A stretch of 33,514 nucleotides of DNA from Burkholderiaceae bacterium (GTDB taxonomy: Bacteria; Pseudomonadota; Gammaproteobacteria; Burkholderiales; Burkholderiaceae_D): positions 1 through 33,514 of the forward strand of contig JAGSYW010000027.1 in the NCBI GenBank assembly GCA_018262475.1. The letters are read 5' to 3'. The notes under the pieces are model-generated. The model was not told the DNA's origin. It did not search any database and saw nothing but the letters and a program-made list of their open reading frames with translations. The translations under genes and the position numbers were made by a program. How positions within the stretch are numbered: position 1 is the stretch's first letter; the number at the start of each line of letters is the position of its first letter. Below, piece by piece: positions 21,014 to 29,607 of this stretch.

Positions 21014-22072
21014 ATGAAGATTGCCGAGTCCAATGTCATGATGTCATCATCCAGCGCCGCCAGCAGCCAGCGGCAGGTGAATGAATCGCTACGCGCCTGG
21101 ATTGGCGACAAGCGCCCCGATTTCGAGGGCAATCAGAACAATGCGACAACTACTCCGACGAGCGCCAAGGTCAGCCTGTCCGATGCCGGCAAGACCGCGC
21201 AATCGAGCGAAACAAATGCGGTCGGTAACAGCACCGACGATAGCGAGTCCCCTCAGATACGCCTGATCAGGTTGATGGTCGAGTTTCTGACCGGCAAGAA
21301 AATTTCGCTCATCAGCGCGGCCGATATCGGCAACCCAAACGATGCCGCTGCAGCCGCTCCGGTCCCGAACCAGCAAACAGCACCGCAGCCGCCTGCGCGC
21401 GCCGGCTACGGCGTTGAATACGATTACCATGCCTCCTATTCCGAAACTGCGTCGATGTCGTTTGAAACCTCCGGCGTAATCCGCACCGCCGACGGCAAGG
21501 AAATCCAGTTCAACATGTCGCTGTCGATGCAGCGCAGCTATTCCGAACAGACCGATGTCAGCCTTATCGCGGGCGACGGCAGAAGGAAGGTCGATCCGCT
21601 GGTGATCAACTTTAACGGCCATGCGGCGCAACTCACGAATCAGAAATTATCGTTCGACCTAAATGCCGACGGCACGAAAGAAGACATCTCTTTCGTTCAG
21701 GGTGGCGGCTTCCTCGCGCTGGACAAGAACGGCGACGGCAAGATCAACGATGGCAGCGAACTGTTCGGCCCAGCAACTGGCAATGGTTTTGCCGAACTGG
21801 GCGCGCTTGATGGCGACGGCAATGGCTGGATCGATGAAAACGATGCGGCGTTTTCCCGGCTTCGCGTCTGGACCAGAGGCAGCAATGGCGCCGATGTGCT
21901 GACCAGCCTGAAAGATGCGAACGTGGGCGCCTTGCATCTCGGCAACGTCAGTTCGCCATTCGACCTGAAGGATGCCAATAACCAATTGCAGGGGCAAGTG
22001 CGTTCGTCTGGCTTCTGGCTGTCGGAAAATGGCGTTGCAGGCAGCATCCAGCAAATCGATCTGGTGGCCTAA
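21014..22072 (+). CDS. Hypothetical protein with EF-hand-like Asp-rich Ca2+-binding loops
   Basis: Good SD acaggagggtgttATG; DLNADGTKED, DKNGDGKINDGSELFG, DGDGNGWIDENDAAF; Ser/Ala/Pro-rich N-terminal half. Confidence 0.82.
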   Translation: MKIAESNVMMSSSSAASSQRQVNESLRAWIGDKRPDFEGNQNNATTTPTSAKVSLSDAGKTAQSSETNAVGNSTDDSESPQIRLIRLMVEFLTGKKISLISAADIGNPNDAAAAAPVPNQQTAPQPPARAGYGVEYDYHASYSETASMSFETSGVIRTADGKEIQFNMSLSMQRSYSEQTDVSLIAGDGRRKVDPLVINFNGHAAQLTNQKLSFDLNADGTKEDISFVQGGGFLALDKNGDGKINDGSELFGPATGNGFAELGALDGDGNGWIDENDAAFSRLRVWTRGSNGADVLTSLKDANVGALHLGNVSSPFDLKDANNQLQGQVRSSGFWLSENGVAGSIQQIDLVA

Positions 22073-22083
22073 GAGCTACGCAT

Positions 22084-22134
22084 CTGTCGGCAAAAAATCG
22101 TCAGAGGCATTACACTGTCGGCATAATTGTCAGA
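22084..22134. repeat. Imperfect tandem direct repeat upstream of the CBS-domain gene
   Basis: CTGTCGGCAAAAAATCGTCAGA (22084-22105) and CTGTCGGCATAATTGTCAGA (22115-22134), 31-nt offset. Confidence 0.55.
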
Positions 22135-22149
22135 AAAACGGAGGCTGGC

Positions 22150-22593
22150 ATGGCTACAGTGGCGAAGATTCTTGCGGAAAAACACGATCAGTCTGTCCAC
22201 ACGATTTCCCCCGACAGCACTGTGCTTGATGCGGCACAACTCATGGCGAAAAAAAAGATTGGCGGGCTGGTAGTGACAGAAGGCGAACTCATCGTCGGCA
22301 TCGTGACCGAACGCGATTACGCACGCAAGCTGGTGCCCATGAACCGCAGTTCGAGCGAAACCAGCGTGCGCGAAATCATGTCCTCGCCAGTGTTGTACGT
22401 GCGCCCCAATCAGACCCGCGATGAATGCATGGCGCTGGTGACCGAAAACCGCTTGCGCCACTTGCCTGTGATCGATGATGGCAAACTGATCGGTCTGATT
22501 TCCATCGGCGATCTGGTCAAAAACACGATCTGCGAACAGCAATTCATCATCGGACAGCTTGAACATTACATTCGCGGCGACCTTGGAGAATAG
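22150..22593 (+). CDS. Tandem CBS-domain protein
   Basis: 147 aa; TISPDSTVLDAAQLMAKKKIGGLVVTEGELIVGIVTERDYARKL and VRPNQTRDECMALVTENRLRHLPVIDDGKLIGLISIGDLVK. Confidence 0.95.
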   Translation: MATVAKILAEKHDQSVHTISPDSTVLDAAQLMAKKKIGGLVVTEGELIVGIVTERDYARKLVPMNRSSSETSVREIMSSPVLYVRPNQTRDECMALVTENRLRHLPVIDDGKLIGLISIGDLVKNTICEQQFIIGQLEHYIRGDLGE

Positions 22594-22617
22594 CTGCCGC
22601 CAAGCGCGACGGGCATG

Positions 22618-22653
22618 AAAAAAGCCGCCGAATTTGCACTCGGCGGCTTTTTT
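22618..22653. terminator. Bidirectional intrinsic terminator
   Basis: AAAAAAGCCGCCGA-atttgcac-TCGGCGGCTTTTTT between the CBS gene (+) and the tRNA genes (-). Confidence 0.9.
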
Positions 22654-22656
22654 GTT

Positions 22657-22732
22657 TGGCATCCCCAAGGGGATTCGAACCCCTGTATTCACCGTGAAAG
22701 GGTGATGTCCTAGGCCTCTAGACGATGGGGAC
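22657..22732 (-). tRNA. tRNA-Glu (anticodon TTC)
   Basis: GTCCCCATCGTCTAGAGGCCTAGGACATCACCCTTTCACGGTGAATACAGGGGTTCGAATCCCCTTGGGGATGCCA on the minus strand; cloverleaf with encoded CCA. Confidence 0.97.
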
Positions 22733-22770
22733 TGCGATTTGTCCTTCTTCTGTGCGCGGCCTCCGCCGAC

Positions 22771-22846
<76 letters not shown>

Positions 22847-22876
22847 GTGACACAGAAACGAGATTATAAAAAACGG

Positions 22877-24268
22877 TTACAGATATTTCGCCAGACGCTG
22901 CGTTACCGTGTCACGCCCGAACAGGTGCACTACCGCATCGATCGACGGCGTTTGCAACTGGCCGGTCAGCATCAGCCGCAACGGCATCGCAATCTGCGGC
23001 ATCTTCAGCTTGTGGTTCGCCAGCACACCTTTCATCATGCCCGACAGCGCCTCGCGACTCCAGTCGACCGCAGCGCATTGCTGCGCGTATTCGGTCAGCG
23101 CCGCTTTCGCTGCGTCCGTCAGATGACCAGCCAAGGCCGTCGCATCCGGCTTCGGCTCGCGGTAGAACAGCATCGCCGCATCGGCCAGTTCAACCAGCGT
23201 GTTCGCGCGCTCCTTCAACAGCGCAATCACCGGCTGCAATGGCGGCGCGCCGTCGAATACCGCGCCGTCACGCTCCAGAAATGGGCGCACCAGCGTTTCC
23301 AGCCGCGCATCGTCCGATTGGCGGATGTAGTGGTTGTTCAGCCACGCCATCTTTTCCATGTTGAACTGCGCCGCCGAACCCGACAGGTGGTCGAGGTCGA
23401 ACCACTGGCAGAACTGCTCCATCGAAAAAATTTCATCGTTGCCGTGGCTCCAGCCGAGGCGCGCCAGATAGTTCAGCACCGCTTCCGGCAGATACCCCTG
23501 CTCCGGGTAATCCATCACACTGACCGCGCCGTGGCGCTTCGACAGCTTTTCGCCGTCGGCGCCGAGGATCATCGGCAGATGCGCATACAGCGGCGGCGTT
23601 GCGCCCAGAGCCTTGAGGATGTTGATCTGGCGCGGCGTGTTGTTCACATGGTCGTCGCCGCGGATCACGTGCGTGATGCGCATGTCCCAGTCATCGACCA
23701 CGACGCAGAAATTGTAGGTTGGCGTGCCGTCGGAACGGGCGATGATCAGGTCGTCCATTTCCTGGTTCGAAATCGTGATTTCACCTTTCACCAGGTCTTT
23801 CCAGGTGACATCGCCATCCTGTGGATTCTTGAAACGCACCACCGGCTGGCGGCCTGCCGGAATTGGCGGCAAGGTCTTGCCCGGTTCTGGACGCCAGGTG
23901 CCGTCGTAGCGCCATTTCTCGCCTGCCAGACGCTGGCGTTCGCGCATCGCTTCAACTTCTTCCGCCGTGCAGTAGCAGTAATAGGCGCTGCCTTCGGCCA
24001 GCATCGTCTGGATCACCTCGCGGTAGCGATCCATGTGGCGCATCTGGTAGAAAGGGCCTTCATCGTGATGCAGGCCGAGCCATTGCATGCCGTCGATAAT
24101 CGCCTGCACTGCTTCCGGCGTCGAGCGTTCGACGTCGGTATCCTCGATGCGCAGGATGAACTGGCCGCCGAAGTGGCGCGCATAGGCCCACGAATACAGC
24201 GCAGTGCGTGCGCCGCCGAGATGGAGAAAGCCGGTCGGGCTGGGTGCGAAACGGGTGCGAACAGTCAT
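22877..24268 (-). CDS. gltX: Glutamyl-tRNA synthetase
   Basis: [31 protein letters not shown] (HIGH-like), [15 protein letters not shown] (KMSKS-like). Confidence 0.97.
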   Translation of the reverse strand: MTVRTRFAPSPTGFLHLGGARTALYSWAYARHFGGQFILRIEDTDVERSTPEAVQAIIDGMQWLGLHHDEGPFYQMRHMDRYREVIQTMLAEGSAYYCYCTAEEVEAMRERQRLAGEKWRYDGTWRPEPGKTLPPIPAGRQPVVRFKNPQDGDVTWKDLVKGEITISNQEMDDLIIARSDGTPTYNFCVVVDDWDMRITHVIRGDDHVNNTPRQINILKALGATPPLYAHLPMILGADGEKLSKRHGAVSVMDYPEQGYLPEAVLNYLARLGWSHGNDEIFSMEQFCQWFDLDHLSGSAAQFNMEKMAWLNNHYIRQSDDARLETLVRPFLERDGAVFDGAPPLQPVIALLKERANTLVELADAAMLFYREPKPDATALAGHLTDAAKAALTEYAQQCAAVDWSREALSGMMKGVLANHKLKMPQIAMPLRLMLTGQLQTPSIDAVVHLFGRDTVTQRLAKYL

Positions 24269-24387
24269 GGCAGTCAACATAGCGGACAAGCCGCAGAAAT
24301 CAAAAGCAAGATTTTACCGCTTTATCCCCATTGCTTGAAATATCAGGCTGTCATGCCGACGAGCGAATGAAAAAACATGTCGCAACC

Positions 24388-24464
24388 GCAAAAAAATACT
24401 ACCAGGAGTATTTTCAAACCACTTTGGAAATAGTGGCTCAGAAACCACATTTAGCCATATACCC
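24388..24464 (+). repeat. Intergenic ~75-nt repeat element, copy C
   Basis: GCAAAAAA-ATACTACCAGGAGTAT ... CCACTttggaaatAGTGG ... TTTAGCC-ATATACCC; 69-nt ATACT-to-ATACCC spacing identical to copy B. Confidence 0.65.
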
Positions 24465-24485
24465 TGCAGAAAAATGACATTTTGA

Positions 24486-25313
24486 TCAGGCTTGCGGCAA
24501 CTCTGCGTCGAAATCAATGCGCGCTGCCCCAGTCAGCGCAAAAAAATGCCGGCCGCTGCAGCGCCCGATGAGGGTCGTACAGACCTGAGTGGCAACCGCA
24601 TGTCCCATCTGCGTGGTACCAGAGCGCGACATCAGAAACGGAATGCCCATTTGCGCCCCCTTGATCACCATTTCAGACGTCAGCCGACCGGTGGTGTAGA
24701 AAATCTTGTCGCCACCATCGATGCCATCAAGCCACATGCTGCCGGCAATGGCATCGACCGCATTATGCCTGCCGATATCCTCGATGAAGTAAATCAGTTC
24801 ACCCTGGCGTGAAAACAGCGCGCATGCATGCACTGAACCGGCCTGCTTGTAAATTGACGACTGCGCACGAATCGCATCGACGATGCGGTAAATCACCTGC
24901 TGGCTGATGCGCGCATCGGGCGGCAGCACGACCGATTCGATCTCGTCCATCAGCCCGCCGAACACCGTACCCTGCCCGCAGCCGGTGGTGACGACCTTTT
25001 TCGCGGTGCGCTCCTCGATCCGGTCAATGCCACCATGCGTGGTGACGGCCGCCGACTCAATTTCCCAGTCAACCTGCACCGCCGCAATTTCATCCAGCGA
25101 ACGCACCAGCCGCTGGTTGCGCAGATAACCGAGCACCAGCGCTTCCGGCCAGCCGCCCATCGTCATCAGCGTCACCAGTTCGCGCCTGTCCAGATACACC
25201 GTCAGCGGACGCTCGGCGGGAATGTTAATGCAGCTATGACGGCCACGTTCATCGACCACGTCGATTTCAGCGATCAGCGGCGCAGAGGATTGGGAAATGA
25301 GTGGTTTTGACAT
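24486..25313 (-). CDS. fdhD: Formate dehydrogenase accessory sulfurtransferase FdhD
   Basis: 275 aa; ERPLTVYLDRRELVTLMTMGGWPEALVLGYL, TTGCGQGTVFG, FIEDIGRHNAVDAIAG, TTGRLTSEMVIKGAQMGIPFLMSRSGTT. Confidence 0.95.
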   Translation of the reverse strand: MSKPLISQSSAPLIAEIDVVDERGRHSCINIPAERPLTVYLDRRELVTLMTMGGWPEALVLGYLRNQRLVRSLDEIAAVQVDWEIESAAVTTHGGIDRIEERTAKKVVTTGCGQGTVFGGLMDEIESVVLPPDARISQQVIYRIVDAIRAQSSIYKQAGSVHACALFSRQGELIYFIEDIGRHNAVDAIAGSMWLDGIDGGDKIFYTTGRLTSEMVIKGAQMGIPFLMSRSGTTQMGHAVATQVCTTLIGRCSGRHFFALTGAARIDFDAELPQA

Positions 25314-25334
25314 GCGGAAATTGTACCGCGGAAT

Positions 25335-25370
25335 GACAAACGCCCGCGGTTCGAACCGCGGGCGTTTGTC
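25335..25370. terminator. Perfect 36-nt palindrome, probable terminator/attenuator between OFA transporter and fdhD
   Basis: GACAAACGCCCGCGGTTC|GAACCGCGGGCGTTTGTC, every base self-complementary. Confidence 0.75.
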
Positions 25371-25392
25371 GCTTGCCGAATGACGGCGGCGA

Positions 25393-27063
25393 TTATTTCA
25401 CGAACATCTTCGCCGTTTGCAGGATGGTTTCATAGACACCATATGCCAGCGGAATGCCAACCACCAGCCACGAGAGAATCAGCTTGCCGGTCGAGGTCGG
25501 CTTCGCAACCGGAACGTCGCCGGATTCGGCAGCGTGGGCAATCTTGTCGTTCAGCTTGGATTGAACGGCATGCAGTTCTTCATCGGTCATCCAGAACTTC
25601 TGCGCCACCGGACGGATGAACACTGCGCACAGACCGCCAACCACCAGGAAGCAGGCCATGATATACAGCGTGACGCTGTAGGCTTGCGCGCGAGGTACGC
25701 CAGCGTTGATCTGCATGTCGCGAATAACGTTGATCAACAGCGGGCTGGTCAGACCAGCGGTGGACCACGCGGTCAGCAGACGGCCGTGAATAGCGCCGAC
25801 GAACTGGGTGCCGAACAGGTCAGCCAGGTAGGCAGGAATCGTGGCAAAGCCGCCGCCGTAGAAGGTCAGACAGATGCAGACCGCCACCAGGAACATCACC
25901 AGGTTCAGCGACGAAGCCAGCGATGGAATGGTCGCGTACAGAATCGCGCCGACGACGAAGAAGATGTAATAGGTATTCTTGCGTCCGAGGAAGTCGGACA
26001 GCGTTGCCCAGCACAGACGGCCTGCGATGTTGAACAGCGACAGCAGACCGGTGAAGCCAGCGGCAATCACCGCCACTTGACCTTTTTGTGCATCGGTCAA
26101 CTGGTCGAAGCCCACGCCCGGCAGGCCGATCAGGTTACCGGCGAACACCTCTTGCAGCAGCGGCGAAGCCATCGAAATGACGCCGATACCGGCCGCGATG
26201 TTCAGGAACAGCATGCCCCAGCAGAACCAGAACTGCGGCGTTCTCATTGCACGGCTGGTTTCAACGTTGAACGCAGAAGCCTCGATCAGGCCGCCGTGGC
26301 CGTCGTCAACCATATTGCCCGTCGCCTTCGGCACGAAGCCAGCCGGCTTGTAGCCAGGGGGAGAGACGCGAATGGAGAACGCTCCGCACAGCATGAAGGC
26401 GCAGTAGACGATGGCCATCGTGAGGAAGGTCTGCCACAGGCCGACGGACGTCGGGGTCGCGTACATACCCATCAGCGCCTGCGCAAACGGTGCTCCCACC
26501 ATCGCGCCACCGCCAAAGCCGCCAACCGCGAAACCGGTTGCCATACCAACGCGATCCGGGAACCATTTGATCAGCGTCGAAACCGGCGTGATGTAACCCA
26601 GCCCCAGGCCCACCCCGCCAATCACGGCGCCCAGCCACATCAGCCACAGCTGGTGGGTGAACGTACCGACGGTAGCGATCAGCAGGAAGGAGCACCAGCA
26701 GATGCACGATACGACAGCACATTTACGCGGCCCGACATGCTCAAGCCAGTTACCCAGAATTGCGGTGGTTGTGCCCAGCATGAAGAACAGAATGCCGAAC
26801 ACGACGCTGCACATCACGACTTTCCAGTCGCAGCTGGTGGTGAACAGTTGGGCGAAAATGCTCATGTCGGACGGGCAAACCAAGGACTTGCCCATACCTT
26901 GCTGAACGCCAATCAGACGGGACATCGGCAACCAGAACACGGACATGCCGTAACCCATACCGACGCAAAGGTGGATCATCAACGCGGATGCAGGCACCAT
27001 CCAGCGGTTAAATCCTTCTCCGCCAATGGTGTATTCCTTGCCTAGACGCTTGAACGCAGACAT
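25393..27063 (-). CDS. OFA-family MFS transporter (oxalate:formate antiporter-like)
   Basis: 556 aa, about 12 hydrophobic segments; GGVGLGLGYITPVSTLIKWFPDRVGMATGFAVGGFGGGAMVGAPFAQ typical of the OFA family. Confidence 0.92.
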   Translation of the reverse strand: MSAFKRLGKEYTIGGEGFNRWMVPASALMIHLCVGMGYGMSVFWLPMSRLIGVQQGMGKSLVCPSDMSIFAQLFTTSCDWKVVMCSVVFGILFFMLGTTTAILGNWLEHVGPRKCAVVSCICWCSFLLIATVGTFTHQLWLMWLGAVIGGVGLGLGYITPVSTLIKWFPDRVGMATGFAVGGFGGGAMVGAPFAQALMGMYATPTSVGLWQTFLTMAIVYCAFMLCGAFSIRVSPPGYKPAGFVPKATGNMVDDGHGGLIEASAFNVETSRAMRTPQFWFCWGMLFLNIAAGIGVISMASPLLQEVFAGNLIGLPGVGFDQLTDAQKGQVAVIAAGFTGLLSLFNIAGRLCWATLSDFLGRKNTYYIFFVVGAILYATIPSLASSLNLVMFLVAVCICLTFYGGGFATIPAYLADLFGTQFVGAIHGRLLTAWSTAGLTSPLLINVIRDMQINAGVPRAQAYSVTLYIMACFLVVGGLCAVFIRPVAQKFWMTDEELHAVQSKLNDKIAHAAESGDVPVAKPTSTGKLILSWLVVGIPLAYGVYETILQTAKMFVK

Positions 27064-27158
27064 ACATACTCTCCTTTACCAACCCCACATTTGCGACCCT
27101 CATGCACTACAACACAAAATCTCCATCGACGATATTACCATCGGAAAACGCAAGAGCA

Positions 27159-27178
27159 ATATGCTTTTTTTTGCATAT
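27159..27178. promoter_or_regulatory. Inverted repeat in the divergent OFA transporter / regulator intergenic region
   Basis: ATATGC-TTTTTTTT-GCATAT. Confidence 0.45.
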
Positions 27179-27204
27179 GCAATTAGTTGTCGCTACAATG
27201 CCGC

Positions 27205-28281
27205 ATGTACAAAGTTTCCATCGAACCACACTGGCGCATCGCATATGGCAAGAACGCCGCCATGGATACCGCTTTGTTGCTACGCCTGCTATCGGCCATC
27301 CAGACCCAGGGCGCCATTCTGCAGGCAGCCAAAACCGTCAATCTTTCATATCGCCACGCATGGGGGATGCTGCGCGATGCGGAAACCATCTTCGGAGGAG
27401 CGCTGCTGAAAAAGCAGCGTGGCCGCGGCACGCGCCTGACGCCTCTGGCCACCACGTTGCTATGGGCCGACAAACGCATTTCTGCGCGCCTGTCGCCGAC
27501 GCTGGAAAGCCTGTCGTCAGAACTGGAAATCGAACTAAGCAAAAGCATGATGGCAGAACGCAACAGCGTGCGGCTGATAGCGCGGCATGGCTTTGCTGTC
27601 GAAGAATTGATCAGGCGCCTGAACTCGGAGGGTTTGCCGATAGAACTGCGCTACCTGAGCAGCACCGGCGCAGTGGCCGCGCTGGCACGGCAGGAATGCG
27701 ATCTGGCCGGATTCCGCATTCCGCTGGGCGAATTTGAAGCTGAAACCATCGCACGCTATTCGCCGTGGCTCGATCCGGGAAAACATTGCCTGATCCATCT
27801 GGCCGTAATGAATCAGGGCCTACTGCTCGCGCATGGCAATCCGAAAGGCATCCATACGCTGACCGATCTGACACGCCATGACATCCGCTTCGTCAACCGT
27901 CAGGCCGGTTCGGGCACACGCATCCTGCTCGAAACGCTACTGACACGTGCAGGCATTGCGAAAGAATCGATCAACGGTTTCCAGACCGAAGAATTCACGC
28001 ATTCCGCCATTGCCGCCTATATCGCCAGCGGGATGGCAAATACCGGTTTCGGCGTCGAAACTGCGGCACGTCAATTCAACCTCGATTTCATTCCACTGGT
28101 GCGTGAGCGGTATTTCTTCGCTGTCGAAAAGGAGGCGCTGCGCAGGGCGCCGCTGCGCAACGTGCTCGATATCCTGCAAAGCGACGATTTTCGCGAGCGC
28201 GTGAGTCACTTGGTCGGCTACGACGCGACTGATACCGGCCGCGTTCTGACACTCGAAACGGCTTTTCAGCACCATTCATGA
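27205..28281 (+). CDS. ModE-like HTH transcriptional regulator with periplasmic-binding-protein-like ligand domain
   Basis: LLRLLSAIQTQGAILQAAKTVNLSYRHAWGMLRDAETIFGGALLKKQRGRGTRLT (ModE/LysR-type wHTH); RFVNRQAGSGTRILLETLL and SHLVGYDATDTGRVLTLE (PBP-like). Confidence 0.9.
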   Translation: MYKVSIEPHWRIAYGKNAAMDTALLLRLLSAIQTQGAILQAAKTVNLSYRHAWGMLRDAETIFGGALLKKQRGRGTRLTPLATTLLWADKRISARLSPTLESLSSELEIELSKSMMAERNSVRLIARHGFAVEELIRRLNSEGLPIELRYLSSTGAVAALARQECDLAGFRIPLGEFEAETIARYSPWLDPGKHCLIHLAVMNQGLLLAHGNPKGIHTLTDLTRHDIRFVNRQAGSGTRILLETLLTRAGIAKESINGFQTEEFTHSAIAAYIASGMANTGFGVETAARQFNLDFIPLVRERYFFAVEKEALRRAPLRNVLDILQSDDFRERVSHLVGYDATDTGRVLTLETAFQHHS

Positions 28282-28283
28282 AT

Positions 28284-28357
28284 GGGCACCCCTCGAAAAA
28301 GCACTGTTCGACCGCAACTTCCGCGGCTCTCTGAAAATACACCCGCCAGTATTTTCG
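28284..28357 (-). repeat. Intergenic ~75-nt repeat element, weak candidate copy D
   Basis: On minus strand: CGAAAA-TACTGGCGGGTGTAT ... TTTTTCG-AGGGGTGCCC; left end resembles copy E, right end GTGCCC at the same spacing. Confidence 0.3.
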
Positions 28358-28394
28358 GCCGGTTTAAAGCACTCGTCAGACGCTCAAAACACGA

Positions 28395-29486
28395 TCAGGC
28401 CGGCGCAACTACCACCGGCGGCAGCTTGCCCGACAGGTCCTTCGGTTTCAGCGCGACCTTCGCCGCCATCCGCCGCGCGATCTCGCGGTAAATTTTCGCC
28501 GCCGCGCCATCCGGCTCGGCCACTACCGTCGGCTTGCCAGCATCGGCCTGTTCCCGGATATCCAGCGACAGTGGCAGTGCGCCAAGGAAATCAACACCAT
28601 ATTCGGCACATATCTTCTCGCCGCCGCCGGTGCCAAAAACCGGCTCGGCATGACCGCAATTCGAGCACACATGCACGCTCATGTTTTCGACGATGCCGAG
28701 GATCGGAATGCCGACCTTTTCGAACATCTTTAAGCCCTTCTTCGCATCGAGCAGCGCGATGTCCTGCGGCGTGGTGACAATCACCGCGCCGGTCACCGGC
28801 ACTTTTTGCGCCAGCGTCAACTGGATGTCGCCAGTACCGGGAGGCATGTCAACGATCAGATAATCAAGCTCGTACCAGTTGGTCTGCGTCACCAGTTGCT
28901 GCAGCGCCTGCGACACCATCGGCCCTCGCCAGATCATTGGCTCGTCCGGGTCGATCATGAAGCCGACCGACGACACCTGCACGCCGAAATTCTCCAGCGG
29001 CTCCATCGTCTGACCATCCTTCGTCAGCGGTTTCTGGCCGGCCAGCCCCATCATCGCAGGCTGCGACGGGCCGTAGATGTCGGCATCAAGCAAGCCCACC
29101 TTCGCGCCTTCGGCTGCCAGCGCCAGCGCCAGATTGACTGCGGTAGTCGATTTTCCGACGCCACCCTTGCCTGAGGCCACCGCAATCACGTTCTTGACGT
29201 TCTTCATCGGCCGGGTGCCGCCCTGCACCGCGTGCGGCACGATATTCTCCGCCACGGAAACCTTGACCTTGCCGATGCCGTCAATCGCCATCAGCGCCAC
29301 CGCCACCCTCTGCCGGATTGCTTCGTGACGGCTGCGCGCCGGATAACCGAGTTCGATCATCAGCAACACATCGCTGCCGTTGATCTCGATGCGCTTGACA
29401 GCCCTGGCCGACACGTAGTCCCGACCAAGATCCGGATCGATGACGCCTGCCAGCGCCTGATTGATATGTTCGTTGGTGATAGTCAT
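28395..29486 (-). CDS. Mrp/NBP35-family Fe-S cluster carrier ATPase (ApbC)
   Basis: AVASGKGGVGKSTTAVNLALALA, DADIYGPSQPAMMGL, DYLIVDMPPGTGDIQLTL, MSVHVCSNCGHAEPVFG; start MTITNEHINQAL, DUF59-like N-terminus. Confidence 0.95.
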   Translation of the reverse strand: MTITNEHINQALAGVIDPDLGRDYVSARAVKRIEINGSDVLLMIELGYPARSRHEAIRQRVAVALMAIDGIGKVKVSVAENIVPHAVQGGTRPMKNVKNVIAVASGKGGVGKSTTAVNLALALAAEGAKVGLLDADIYGPSQPAMMGLAGQKPLTKDGQTMEPLENFGVQVSSVGFMIDPDEPMIWRGPMVSQALQQLVTQTNWYELDYLIVDMPPGTGDIQLTLAQKVPVTGAVIVTTPQDIALLDAKKGLKMFEKVGIPILGIVENMSVHVCSNCGHAEPVFGTGGGEKICAEYGVDFLGALPLSLDIREQADAGKPTVVAEPDGAAAKIYREIARRMAAKVALKPKDLSGKLPPVVVAPA

Positions 29487-29571
29487 GCTTCGCTCCCGTA
29501 ATCCGAGGAGTCTAGCCCAAAAAGCGGCGGCTGGCAGCATGGCCCTATTCGCCTGAAGGCCATCGGCTGGT

Positions 29572-29594
29572 AAAATGGGTATTCCCATTTTTTT
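29572..29594. promoter_or_regulatory. Hairpin with T tract just upstream of metG, overlapping a TAAAAT -10-like box
   Basis: AAAATGGG-TATT-CCCATTTTTTT ending 13 nt before the metG ATG; TGGTAAAAT is extended -10-like. Confidence 0.4.
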
Positions 29595-29607
29595 CACTGT
29601 CCGAGTC

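Noticed and set aside
25417-27045. 542-aa antisense ORF opposite the OFA transporter
   Set aside because: Low-complexity Gln/Arg/His-rich translation typical of antisense of a GC-biased gene; the transporter on the other strand is clearly coding.
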